From NCBI GenBank assembly GCA_023415495.1, contig JAEZKK010000024.1, positions 35,574 through 99,573 on the forward strand: a stretch of DNA of 64,000 nt, read 5' to 3'. Positions within the stretch are counted from its first letter, which is position 1; each line of letters begins with the position of its first letter. The position numbers and the translations under genes are program-made. The notes under the pieces are model-generated. The model was not told where the DNA came from and made no database searches. It saw only the letters and a program-made list of their open reading frames with translations. Positions 17,595 to 25,864 of this stretch are shown here, piece by piece. This DNA comes from Bacteroidota bacterium (GTDB lineage Bacteria > Bacteroidota > Bacteroidia > Bacteroidales > P3).

Positions 17595-18218
17595 ATGGCA
17601 AAAAAAGCAAAGTACTATGTTGTTTGGAAAGGTAGAAAACCAGGTGTCTATCATACTTGGGAAGAATGCAAAAATGAAATTAGCAATTTCGAGAATGCAC
17701 AATATAAATCATATGATAATCTCTCTCAGGCTGAAAAGGCATTTTCAGAGAAAGCAGAAAAACATCTTTACGCTAAATCACAACCAAAGCAAACAATTAA
17801 TCCCACTTCCTCAAGGCCAATTATTGAAAGTATAGCTACCGACGCAGCTTGTAGTGGTAATCCTGGTCAAATGGAATACCAAGGAGTTTATACAAAAACA
17901 AAAAAAAGATTATTCCATTATTACCATCCTTATGGAACAAATAATATAGGAGAATTCTTAGGTTTAGTTCACGGACTTTCTTATTTGAAACGCAATAATC
18001 TCCCCCAGCCTCTTTACTCCGATAGTGTTAATGCAATTAAATGGGTTAAGGAGAAAAAATGCAAAACTAAGATGGAGAGAACCAAGGATAACGAAGATTT
18101 ATTCCAATATATAGAAAGAGCCGAAAAATGGCTAAGAGAAAACACCTATACAACAGAAATTCTCAAATGGGATACTGAGAACTGGGGAGAAATCCCAGCA
18201 GATTTTGGAAGAAAATAA
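17595..18218 (+). CDS. Ribonuclease H with N-terminal viroplasmin (RNase H1-N) domain
   Basis: 207 residues. Residues 5-52 form the hybrid-binding viroplasmin-like domain (KYYVVWKGRKPGVYHTWEEC), and an RNase HI domain follows a short linker. The four carboxylates of the active site can be placed: Asp83 (TDAACSGNPG), Glu120 (IGEFLGL), Asp143 (YSDSVNAIKW) and Asp203 (IPADFG). The enzyme cuts the RNA strand of RNA-DNA hybrids and so helps remove primers and R-loops. This two-domain layout is common in Bacteroidota. It lies 12 bp after the large secreted-protein gene without its own promoter box, so it is probably read through from there, a functionally odd pairing. Confidence 0.92.
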   Translation: MAKKAKYYVVWKGRKPGVYHTWEECKNEISNFENAQYKSYDNLSQAEKAFSEKAEKHLYAKSQPKQTINPTSSRPIIESIATDAACSGNPGQMEYQGVYTKTKKRLFHYYHPYGTNNIGEFLGLVHGLSYLKRNNLPQPLYSDSVNAIKWVKEKKCKTKMERTKDNEDLFQYIERAEKWLRENTYTTEILKWDTENWGEIPADFGRK

Positions 18219-18285
18219 TCCAAAGATTTTTAAATAATAAAGGTGAAGAGTTCTGCACTAAGCCCCCCAGCCAGATTGCAATTAT

Positions 18286-18445
18286 ATGAAACATTTAACC
18301 AGAGAGCGAAGATACACAATTTGTAAATTAAAAAAAAACCATACAAATAAATACATTGCCGATATTTTAGGAGTCAATAAAAGTAGTATCACTTTTTAAT
18401 GATTTAATAGATACAATAACGGCTGACAATGGAAAAGAAAACTAA
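18286..18445 (+). pseudogene. Degenerate IS30-family transposase remnant
   Basis: An ATG at 18286 opens a 37-codon frame reading MKHLTRERRYTICKLKKN then IADILGVNKSSITF before a stop at 18397. That is the helix-turn-helix start of IS30 transposases. One base out of frame and immediately after it, bases 18398-18442 read NDLIDTITADNGKEN and then stop; TITADNGKE is the IS30 catalytic-domain motif around its second acidic residue, normally some 200 residues further on. The element has therefore lost its middle by deletion and is frameshifted. No clear terminal inverted repeats remain. Confidence 0.75.
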
Positions 18446-18635
18446 AATGGGGGTAATTAGACAAAACTTCAAAATTAGCAATACAATTAAATTTATAAAT
18501 AAACTCAACATTTAATTCATTATTGCTATTCTGTTTATTATTTTTCTTCAGCATTAAATCTTTAGACTAAATTCAATTGATCTTCATCCATAATCTATTT
18601 GTATTTAATATTATATCTATTAGATAAACATATTA

Positions 18636-18674
18636 AAAGAGTGCCATTCTTTTCGACAAAGAGTGCCACTCTTT
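18636..18674. repeat. Palindrome array E: two 17-bp palindromes at 22-bp period
   Basis: AAAGAGTGCCATTCTTT (18636-18652) and AAAGAGTGCCACTCTTT (18658-18674), separated by a 5-bp spacer. The first copy carries one G/T mismatch that would still pair in RNA. A separate 7-bp inverted repeat (GAGTTAT/ATAACTC) follows at 18684-18702. It sits in the 670-bp gap (18219-18888) that also holds the IS30 remnant; apart from the promoter at 18855 I see nothing else in this gap. Confidence 0.75.
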
Positions 18675-18854
18675 AGAACTGATGAGTTATTAGATATAAC
18701 TCCAAGACTAAGTAAATCTTACCCTATGATCTATTAAATACAATCGAAATATCAAATCAAAATTACAAATCTCTTAGTCAATAATTATGAATAGTATATA
18801 ATATCTATTTTAATATATACAATGGATTTACTCATTAAAACAGAAAATAATTTA

Positions 18855-18862
18855 TAACTTTG
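18855..18862 (+). promoter_or_regulatory. -7 promoter box for the 18889 gene
   Basis: TAACTTTG followed by CA, 26 bp before the ATG. Confidence 0.65.
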
Positions 18863-18888
18863 CACATTTGTATGGATAATTATAGTGT

Positions 18889-19848
18889 ATGAGAAAAAGT
18901 ATTAGTTTATTATTCTTATTAATTTCAATGAGTTTTGGTGGATTTGCAAGTAGAATTACTTTGTTTGATACCGATACCATTGTGGCTGATATTTGCTATG
19001 GTGAGAAATATAACCTAAATGGGTTTAATGAAGATTCTACAGGAGTATATATTAATCAAGACACTAGTATTCTTGGTCAAGATAGTATAACTATTTTAAA
19101 TCTAACTGTTCACCCTACTTATTTGGATACAATTTATGCTGATATTTGCTTTGGAGATACTTATAGTGAAAATGGATTTAATGAATCATTAGATGGATTA
19201 TATGTAAAAAATGATACTACTATATTTGGTTGTGATAGTATTACTTTCCTTAATCTTTCTGTTCATAGACCTTATTCTGAAATTATTTATGATACTCTTT
19301 GCGTAGGTGAAGAATTATATGATTTTAGTATTGATAGCTCAGGAACTTATATAAGAATTTTACAAACTATGTATGGTTGTGATAGTATTTTAACCTATAA
19401 TATCCATGCCAATCCCGTTTATCACGATACAATTAAGGCGGATATTTATAAGGGTAATGTTTATAATTTGTATGGGTTTAGTGAGAAGGAGACTGGGGTT
19501 TATTCGAGGGAATTGAAAACTTATTTGGGTTGTGACAGTATTATTTACTTGGATTTGCAAGTCGATAATGTGTTGTTTCCTAACGTTGTTACTCCTAATG
19601 GGGATGGGATAAACGATGTGTTTACTCTTAATAATTTGGTTGAACAGGATACTTTTCCAGAGAATGAGCTTATTATTTTCAATCGTCAGGGCAAGATGAT
19701 TTACCAGAAGAAGAATATAAAGGTTGAAAGTGATTTTTGGGATCCTCAGCAAACTAAGACTCCTAATGGAACTTATTTCTTCAGATTTATTGGTTCAAGA
19801 CACGATAAGAAGATTGACAAGGTTGGTTCTATAGAGGTGCTTAGATAA
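18889..19848 (+). CDS. Secreted repeat protein with T9SS type B (CHU_C) C-terminus
   Basis: 319 residues. A signal peptide (MRKSISLLFLLISMSFGGFA) is followed by four modules of about 48 residues built on the pattern DTIYADICFGDTY...NGF...GLY...GCDSITFLNL, then a gliding-motility/type B sorting domain (LFPNVVTPNGDGINDVFTL to GSIEVLR). The last module and sorting domain are close in sequence to those of the much longer protein at 46585-50169. Codon choice changes near 19436 from A/T-ending to many G-ending codons (AAG, GAG, GGG, TTG), and that style continues into the next gene. It is 8 bp upstream of the AddB-like gene and drives it from the same promoter. Confidence 0.85.
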   Translation: MRKSISLLFLLISMSFGGFASRITLFDTDTIVADICYGEKYNLNGFNEDSTGVYINQDTSILGQDSITILNLTVHPTYLDTIYADICFGDTYSENGFNESLDGLYVKNDTTIFGCDSITFLNLSVHRPYSEIIYDTLCVGEELYDFSIDSSGTYIRILQTMYGCDSILTYNIHANPVYHDTIKADIYKGNVYNLYGFSEKETGVYSRELKTYLGCDSIIYLDLQVDNVLFPNVVTPNGDGINDVFTLNNLVEQDTFPENELIIFNRQGKMIYQKKNIKVESDFWDPQQTKTPNGTYFFRFIGSRHDKKIDKVGSIEVLR

Positions 19849-19856
19849 TTTAGCTT

Positions 19857-22739
19857 ATGAACAAGGATTCTTTTCTCTATTGTGTTGCTAAAGATATTGT
19901 CAAGAATTATAATAATGATTTTTCTAAACTCAATATTATCTTTCCTAATAAAAGAGCTATAACCTTTTTTAATGAGGCTATTTACGAGTTAATCAATAAG
20001 CCTTTCCTCTCTCCTAACTATTATACTATTACCGATTTCCTTTCAAAGAATTCTTCTCTTGTTATTGGAGATGACCTTAGCTTAGTTTATGAGCTTTATA
20101 GGGTTTATTCTGAGGTTTTTATTTCTAAGAATAAGGTTGAAAATGGGACTTATGAGGTTGAAAGCTTTGATTCTTTCTTCATTTGGGGTAAGATGCTTTT
20201 AAGCGATTTTGATGATATTGATAAGAACCTTGCCGACCCAAAGTCTATTTTTCGTAATATCGAGGATTTCAAGACTATTGATGATATGTTTGACTTCTTG
20301 ACTGATGAGCAAAAAAAGGTTTTAGAGAAATTTTTCTCAAGCTTTAGAGATGAAAACAAAACCGAGTTAGGAAAGAGATTCTCTAAGATTTGGAATTCTT
20401 TGAACGAGATTTACCATAAGTATAACACCCAACTGATAGATAAGGGTATTGGCTATTCTGGTATGATTTATCGACATTTAGCTAATAATATACAAGAGGT
20501 TTTATCGGAAGATGAAAATGAGTATGCTATTATTGGGTTTAATGTTTTAAATGAGGCTGAGAAAAGGATATTCTTTGAGCTAAAGACCAAGCCAGGCACA
20601 AGGTTCTATTGGGATTATGATTTGTATTATAAGGATGATATTAAGCAAGAAGCTGGCTTGTTTATAAGGCAAAACCTTAAGGATTATCCTATGGATAGCT
20701 CTTTTGAGGTTGAAGATAAGAATATTGAGAGTAGAAAGCAAGATATTGAAATAGTTAATTCTTCGGGTGAGAGTGCCCAGATTAATTATTTAAGCAATTT
20801 CTTTAAAAAGATAGAGCAAGATAAGGATTTAAAACAAAATGAGATTGCAATTATTCTTGGAAACGAGTCTTTATTGCAAAGTGTTTTAAATGCCTTACCT
20901 CAAACAATTGCCTCAACGCCTACTAAAGTAAATATTACTATGGGTTATGAGTTTACCTCTACTCCACTTTTCTCTTTGATCAATTCTTATATCGAATACC
21001 AAAGTTCTCTATTATCTTCTAAGACTTGTAATTTAATCAACTTGCTCCCATTTCTTGAGAATGCTTATTGGAATAAAAGAGATTTAGATAAGGTTATTTC
21101 TCCTTTGAAGAAAAACAGATTAACCTTTGTTGAGGATATTAGTGTTTTCGGGTTTGGAGATATCTTGGATGCTAAGCTTAAGCCTTTAGATTTAATCGAT
21201 GCTGTGGATAATATTTTGCTTGAGGTTGCTAAGGATAATTCGGAAATAAACTATAATCACAACTCTATTAACAATGTACTATTTGAGATTATTTATAGAA
21301 TTTCCACAAGTATAAATAGGCTTAGAGATACTATTTTAAAGGATGATATAAACATAGATATAAACTTGTTTCACAAAATATTAATGGTTGAGCTTAACTC
21401 TATATCTATACCTTTTGAGGGAGACCCTTTCGATGGTGTTCAGATTATGGGTTTATTGGAAACAAGAACACTCGATTTCAAGTATGTAATCTTCCTTTCC
21501 TGCAACGATGATTTAATTCCAAGAGTATCAAATGAGAGCTCTTTTATACCTCATAATATTCGATTTGCTTATAATCTAAATACTATTAATAAGAAGATTT
21601 CTTTGTTTGCTTATTATTTCTATAGGCTTTTGCATAGAAGCAAGTATATAACTTTTGTATATAATTCCTCAAACACTGTAAGCAGCAAGAAAGAGATTTC
21701 TAGATTCTTAAATCAGATTATTATTGAGTTTAAAACCCATAATGCTTTGATTGATAACAAGAATATTATTTATAATGCTTTGAGTTCAAAGATTGAGCCT
21801 GAGGAAAATAATATTATTGAGGTTATTAAACAGGAATCACATATTGAAAGAATTAAAAACAAAGAATTTCTTTCGGCTTCTTTTCTAAATGAATATTTGG
21901 ATTGTCCTCTAAGGTTCTATTTCTCTAAGATTGCAGACATCAATCCTTTTGAACCTTATGATCAGAATATTAACCCAATGGATTTTGGGAATATATTTCA
22001 TAAGAGTGCAATGAATATTTATAATGAGATTACCCAAGGGAAAAGGATAATTATAAACAAAGACGAGATAGATAGAGTTTTAAAAGATAAAAGATTAATT
22101 GATGGAATTGTTAGAGAAGCTTTTAGAAGCGATTTTCTTAAGTCAGATGATAAGAATATCAATATTAAACAGATTCATAATATAAATATTGAGGTTATTA
22201 AACAGTATATTATCAATCTTTTGGAATATGACAAACAAAATACTCCTTTTGAGATAATTGCTATGGAGGAAACTTTTAGGTTTGATTTTAAGGGTTTGAG
22301 GTTTGGAGGTATTATCGATAGGATTGATTATAAGGATGGGAATTATAAGATAATTGACTATAAGACTGGAAGTCCTGAAAAAGGCAAGGTTGAGGGTATT
22401 GAGGATTTGTTTTTTATTGATGGTGAGGATTGTCCTAAGAGGCTTAAGAATAGGTTTCAAATTCATTTCTACTCTTGGCTCTTTTTTAATGATATGGAGT
22501 CTCAAAAGAAATATGGTATTAACAATTTGACTAATATTAGCTCAGAGCTAAGACACATTATTCAGCTTAATAATGAAAACAAAGAGGTTTTCGAGTATAA
22601 TATTGACCACAATCAAAGGTTTGCAGACCAAATGAGTTTATTGATTGATGAGATTCAAAACAACTTAAATCAAAACTACTCAAGAAGAAAATCCGAGAAA
22701 AACTGCATCTATTGCAATTATCAACACTATTGCTATTAA
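19857..22739 (+). CDS. AddB-like PD-(D/E)XK exonuclease, inactive-helicase type
   Basis: 960 residues. The C-terminal nuclease domain carries GGIIDRIDYKDGNYKIIDYKTGS, with the catalytic Asp and D-Y-K. Four cysteines frame it in the AddB manner: Cys683 (YLDCPLRFYFSK) and Cys950, Cys953, Cys959 (CIYCNYQHYC) near the C-terminus, expected to hold a 4Fe-4S cluster. The N-terminal two thirds resemble a UvrD-like helicase body, but I see no Walker A motif. With the AddA-like protein at 43285-46569 it would form a double-strand-break-resecting helicase-nuclease. The partner gene is over 20 kb away, whereas addA and addB are usually adjacent. The start overlaps nothing and is 8 bp from the upstream stop. 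Confidence 0.85.
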   Translation: MNKDSFLYCVAKDIVKNYNNDFSKLNIIFPNKRAITFFNEAIYELINKPFLSPNYYTITDFLSKNSSLVIGDDLSLVYELYRVYSEVFISKNKVENGTYEVESFDSFFIWGKMLLSDFDDIDKNLADPKSIFRNIEDFKTIDDMFDFLTDEQKKVLEKFFSSFRDENKTELGKRFSKIWNSLNEIYHKYNTQLIDKGIGYSGMIYRHLANNIQEVLSEDENEYAIIGFNVLNEAEKRIFFELKTKPGTRFYWDYDLYYKDDIKQEAGLFIRQNLKDYPMDSSFEVEDKNIESRKQDIEIVNSSGESAQINYLSNFFKKIEQDKDLKQNEIAIILGNESLLQSVLNALPQTIASTPTKVNITMGYEFTSTPLFSLINSYIEYQSSLLSSKTCNLINLLPFLENAYWNKRDLDKVISPLKKNRLTFVEDISVFGFGDILDAKLKPLDLIDAVDNILLEVAKDNSEINYNHNSINNVLFEIIYRISTSINRLRDTILKDDINIDINLFHKILMVELNSISIPFEGDPFDGVQIMGLLETRTLDFKYVIFLSCNDDLIPRVSNESSFIPHNIRFAYNLNTINKKISLFAYYFYRLLHRSKYITFVYNSSNTVSSKKEISRFLNQIIIEFKTHNALIDNKNIIYNALSSKIEPEENNIIEVIKQESHIERIKNKEFLSASFLNEYLDCPLRFYFSKIADINPFEPYDQNINPMDFGNIFHKSAMNIYNEITQGKRIIINKDEIDRVLKDKRLIDGIVREAFRSDFLKSDDKNINIKQIHNINIEVIKQYIINLLEYDKQNTPFEIIAMEETFRFDFKGLRFGGIIDRIDYKDGNYKIIDYKTGSPEKGKVEGIEDLFFIDGEDCPKRLKNRFQIHFYSWLFFNDMESQKKYGINNLTNISSELRHIIQLNNENKEVFEYNIDHNQRFADQMSLLIDEIQNNLNQNYSRRKSEKNCIYCNYQHYCY

Positions 22740-22818
22740 TTTTCTCTATTAACAGCTATTCTGATTTATAAGATTCCAATTTTATCCAATAAAACTATTT
22801 AATTCAGAAATAAAGTCT

Positions 22819-22826
22819 TAACTTTG
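22819..22826 (+). promoter_or_regulatory. -7 promoter box for glyA
   Basis: TAACTTTG followed by CAA, about 44 bp before the ATG. Confidence 0.65.
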
Positions 22827-22870
22827 CAAATTGAATATTTGTTATAAATAGTAATAAAAAGAATTTTAAA

Positions 22871-24151
22871 ATGACTAAAGACACTCAAATCTTTGACCTT
22901 ATTGCTAAGGAAAAAGAAAGACAAATGCATGGCATTGAGTTAATAGCTTCTGAAAACTTTGTATCAGAGCAAGTAATGGAAGCAATGGGTTCTGTATTGA
23001 CAAATAAATATGCAGAAGGATACCCAGGAAAAAGATACTATGGTGGTTGCCAAATTGTTGACCAAACAGAACAATTAGCTATTGACAGAGCTTGCAAATT
23101 ATTTGGAGCAGAATATGCAAACGTTCAGCCTCACTCTGGAGCTCAAGCTAATATGGCTGTATTCTTAGCATGTTTGAATGTTGGAGATACATTTATGGGC
23201 TTAGACCTTAACCATGGTGGACACCTTACTCATGGTTCACCTGTAAACGCATCTGGTATTAATTACAAACCTGTAGCATACGGAGTTGAAGAAGAAACAG
23301 GTGTAATTGATTACGACAAGATGGAAAAGGTTGCTCTTGAGCATAAACCAAAGCTAATTGTTGGAGGAGCTTCTGCATATTCAAGAGATTGGGACTGGAA
23401 GAGAATGAGAGAAATTGCAGATAAGATTGGTGCGATACTTATGGGAGATATTTCTCATCCAGCAGGATTAATCGCTAAGGGAGAATTAAACAATGCAGTA
23501 GAGTATTGTCATATCTGTACAACTACAACACATAAAACTCTTCGTGGACCAAGAGGAGGTTTAATTCTTGTAGGAAAAGATTTTCCAAATCCTTGGGGTA
23601 AGAAAACTCCTAAAGGTGAGATTAGAATGATGTCAGCTCTTTTAGACTCAGCAGTATTCCCAGGAATCCAAGGAGGACCACTTGAACACGTTATTGCTGC
23701 AAAGGCAGTTGCATTTGGTGAAGCACTTACTCCTGAGTATGGAGAATATATTAAGCAAGTAATGAAAAATGCTAATGCACTTGCTAATGCAATGGTTAAG
23801 AGAGGTTATAAAGTTATTTCAAACGGAACATCAAACCATTTAATGTTGATTGACCTTAGAGCAAAATTCCCAGAACTAACTGGTAAGGTAGCTGAAAACA
23901 CTTTAGTAAAAGCTGATATCACTATCAATAAAAATATGGTGCCATTCGATTCTCGTTCACCATTCCAAACTTCAGGAATCCGTTTAGGAACTGCAGCAAT
24001 CACAACTCGCGGAGTTAAGGAAAACGAAATGGAAGCTATTGCAGAAATGATAGACAGTATATTATCTGACGTAAATAACGAAGTAAACATTATTAAGGTA
24101 AGAAAACAAGTTAATGAAATGATGAGCAATCGCCCATTATTTGCTTGGTAA
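22871..24151 (+). CDS. glyA: Serine hydroxymethyltransferase
   Basis: 426 residues, full length. PLP enzyme interconverting serine and glycine with transfer of a one-carbon unit to tetrahydrofolate. Diagnostic parts: IELIASENFVS at residues 22-32, YAEGYPGKRYYGGC, and the PLP lysine Lys222 in TTTTHKTLRGPRGG. It has its own promoter and a strong terminator, so it is monocistronic. Codon usage looks more regular than in neighbours (frequent AAC and GCA), as expected for a highly expressed gene. Confidence 0.97.
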   Translation: MTKDTQIFDLIAKEKERQMHGIELIASENFVSEQVMEAMGSVLTNKYAEGYPGKRYYGGCQIVDQTEQLAIDRACKLFGAEYANVQPHSGAQANMAVFLACLNVGDTFMGLDLNHGGHLTHGSPVNASGINYKPVAYGVEEETGVIDYDKMEKVALEHKPKLIVGGASAYSRDWDWKRMREIADKIGAILMGDISHPAGLIAKGELNNAVEYCHICTTTTHKTLRGPRGGLILVGKDFPNPWGKKTPKGEIRMMSALLDSAVFPGIQGGPLEHVIAAKAVAFGEALTPEYGEYIKQVMKNANALANAMVKRGYKVISNGTSNHLMLIDLRAKFPELTGKVAENTLVKADITINKNMVPFDSRSPFQTSGIRLGTAAITTRGVKENEMEAIAEMIDSILSDVNNEVNIIKVRKQVNEMMSNRPLFAW

Positions 24152-24172
24152 ACACTACTAATCTTATAATAT

Positions 24173-24206
24173 AAAGGTCATCTATTCGTTTTAGGTGACC
24201 TTTTTT
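24173..24206 (+). terminator. Terminator of glyA
   Basis: A 12-bp stem with one T-G pair (AAAGGTCATCTA with TAGGTGACCTTT), a short loop and six T. Confidence 0.85.
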
Positions 24207-24315
24207 GATTTAATTAAATAATTAAACTACAAATCATTATCTTGATTAATTGTATTATAATATATTTTTCTTGGAAATAATTTATTATTTTCTTGGTTTT
24301 TATTGATTTGTATTG

Positions 24316-24323
24316 TACTTTTG
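24316..24323 (+). promoter_or_regulatory. -7 promoter box for the lipoprotein at 24351
   Basis: TACTTTTG followed by CC, 27 bp before the ATG. Confidence 0.65.
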
Positions 24324-24350
24324 CCAAAGTATAAATAAAAAACATTTAGT

Positions 24351-24686
24351 ATGAAAAAAATCGTATTCTCTTTAGTTTTATTAGCAGGAGCTATTCTTGC
24401 AATAAGTTCTTGTCAAGAAATATTTGACGAAGAAGAAAATTCAATATTGAAAAACTTCACAACAGAATCCTGCACAAGTACTTGTACTGAAACAGGCTCA
24501 CAAACCTGCACAGGTCTTGGAAACGGACAAGGTTATGGACATCATTATGGTAATAATTTCGGAAGTGAAACAGGTACTTGTACTCAAACTGAGACTGGCA
24601 CTTGTACTCCAACTCAAAATGGTGGTGGACATCAAGGTGGTAATGGTAATAATGGTGGAGGAGGTCATCACGGAGGCAACCACTAA
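24351..24686 (+). CDS. Small Thr/Cys- and Gly/His/Asn-rich lipoprotein, function unknown
   Basis: 111 residues. A lipoprotein signal (hydrophobic stretch, then ISSC with Cys21 as the lipidated residue) is followed by an acidic segment (EIFDEEEN), a region of TCT/TGT-type repeats with several cysteines (TSTCTETGSQTCTGLG), and a C-terminal low-complexity tail of Gly, His and Asn (GGGHQGGNGNNGGGGHHGGNH is 21 residues including about five His). The Cys and His content suggests metal binding, which is inference. It has its own promoter and a terminator shared with the convergent operon. Confidence 0.8.
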   Translation: MKKIVFSLVLLAGAILAISSCQEIFDEEENSILKNFTTESCTSTCTETGSQTCTGLGNGQGYGHHYGNNFGSETGTCTQTETGTCTPTQNGGGHQGGNGNNGGGGHHGGNH

Positions 24687-24704
24687 TTAATAACTGAAAA
24701 AACT

Positions 24705-24742
24705 AAAAAAGCTTATTCATTAACTTGAGTAGGCTTTTTTTT
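24705..24742. terminator. Terminator between the convergent lipoprotein and radical SAM operons
   Basis: Stem with arms AAAAAAGCTTATTCA and TGAGTAGGCTTTTTT (two G-T pairs) and a 6-nt loop. A T run at one end and an A run at the other allow use in both directions. The T run touches the stop codon of the minus-strand gene. Confidence 0.75.
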
Positions 24743-25862
24743 ATATTTCCAAACTATATAGTCTGTAAGTTTTCAGTAATTCTTTGGATACTTTTTTTAT
24801 TATACTATTCATATTCCCATTGTTTTCAAGTACATAACATGCCTCGTATTCGTAAATACCATGCTTATTCAATACTTCTTTCATCTTCATATATAATAAT
24901 AAGTCTACTCCTATTCCTTTATATTCTTCTAATACTCCTAATATCATTATTCTTGATGTTTTTATCCTACGTTTATACCATAGTAATTTGAATAATCCTA
25001 AAGGGAATAATTTGCCATTCTTGCAATGTTTTATAGCTTGATTTATATTTGGTACTGAAATCATATACCCTATAATATCATTGCCAATCTCAGCAATTAA
25101 TGCCATATCCAAAGGAGTAATCATTTTTAAGTCTTTTGCCATATAATTAAACTCTTCCTCGTTCAATGGCATAAATCCCCAATTATATTTATTACTTTTA
25201 TTGTAAACCACTCTTAGCTTTGATATATCCTTATGAAATGTCTTTTTTGATAGGGACCTTATTCTTATATCTTTTTCTTCTAATTTCTCACTTCTTTGTT
25301 CTAAGATATTTGAATATTTCTCTGATAGAATATCTCCATTTATTGAATATGAATAAAGGTCAATCTCCTTTTCAAAGCCATAGCTTAGGGCAAGTGCATT
25401 ATAGTATTCAAAATTATATGGCATTTGTACTGATGGTGGTAAATCGAATCCAAAGTTAAGAAAACCACAAATCTCGTTTGTTGTTAGGCTTGTAGGTCCA
25501 ATCACTTTGTTTAATCCTTTTTCTTTCAACCATGTTTTACATGTATCAAAAAGAAAATTGCTAACATTTACATCATTAATTGAATCAAAGAAACCAAAGA
25601 ATCCAGTATTATCTTTATAAGTATCCAAATGAGTTTTATTGTAAATAGCAGCAATTCTACCCACTACCCTATTATTATCTAATGCTATAAATAGAGCTAT
25701 TTGAGAATGATTTAAGAAAGGGTTCTTTGTGCTTAGTGTTTCTTTTACTGAGATATTTAAAGAAGGCACGTAATTAGAATCATTTTTATATAGTAAGTGA
25801 GGAAAGCTTATAAACTTATTTAATTGAGCCTTTGTCCTAACTTCCTGAATTTCTATTTTCAT
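24741..25862 (-). CDS. GNAT-type acyltransferase-like protein (last gene of the radical SAM operon)
   Basis: 373 residues. It contains a C-terminal GNAT-like segment with the acyl-CoA-binding turn (MILGVLEEYKGIGVDLLLYM, near residues 315-335) and an N-terminal half that looks like a second, diverged GNAT fold (RVVGRIAAIYNKTHLD, GPTSLTTNEICGFL). No signal peptide or membrane segment is seen, so it is cytoplasmic. It lies 2 bp after the radical SAM gene at 25865 and is clearly cotranscribed with it. The substrate is not known; transfer of an acyl or aminoacyl group to the radical SAM product is a reasonable guess only. Confidence 0.75.
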   Translation of the reverse strand: MKIEIQEVRTKAQLNKFISFPHLLYKNDSNYVPSLNISVKETLSTKNPFLNHSQIALFIALDNNRVVGRIAAIYNKTHLDTYKDNTGFFGFFDSINDVNVSNFLFDTCKTWLKEKGLNKVIGPTSLTTNEICGFLNFGFDLPPSVQMPYNFEYYNALALSYGFEKEIDLYSYSINGDILSEKYSNILEQRSEKLEEKDIRIRSLSKKTFHKDISKLRVVYNKSNKYNWGFMPLNEEEFNYMAKDLKMITPLDMALIAEIGNDIIGYMISVPNINQAIKHCKNGKLFPLGLFKLLWYKRRIKTSRIMILGVLEEYKGIGVDLLLYMKMKEVLNKHGIYEYEACYVLENNGNMNSIIKKVSKELLKTYRLYSLEI

Positions 25863-25864
25863 TA

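Noticed and set aside
17572..17835. 87-residue frame overlapping the RNase H gene
   Set aside because: Overlaps a well-supported domain in another frame and has no recognisable features.
22740..22870. Glycine riboswitch upstream of glyA
   Set aside because: The 131-bp gap is AT-rich and has no tandem aptamer or conserved core that I can recognise.
24725..24991. 88-residue plus-strand open frame of hydrophobic residues
   Set aside because: It is antisense to the acyltransferase-like gene and contains the terminator; low-complexity shadow.
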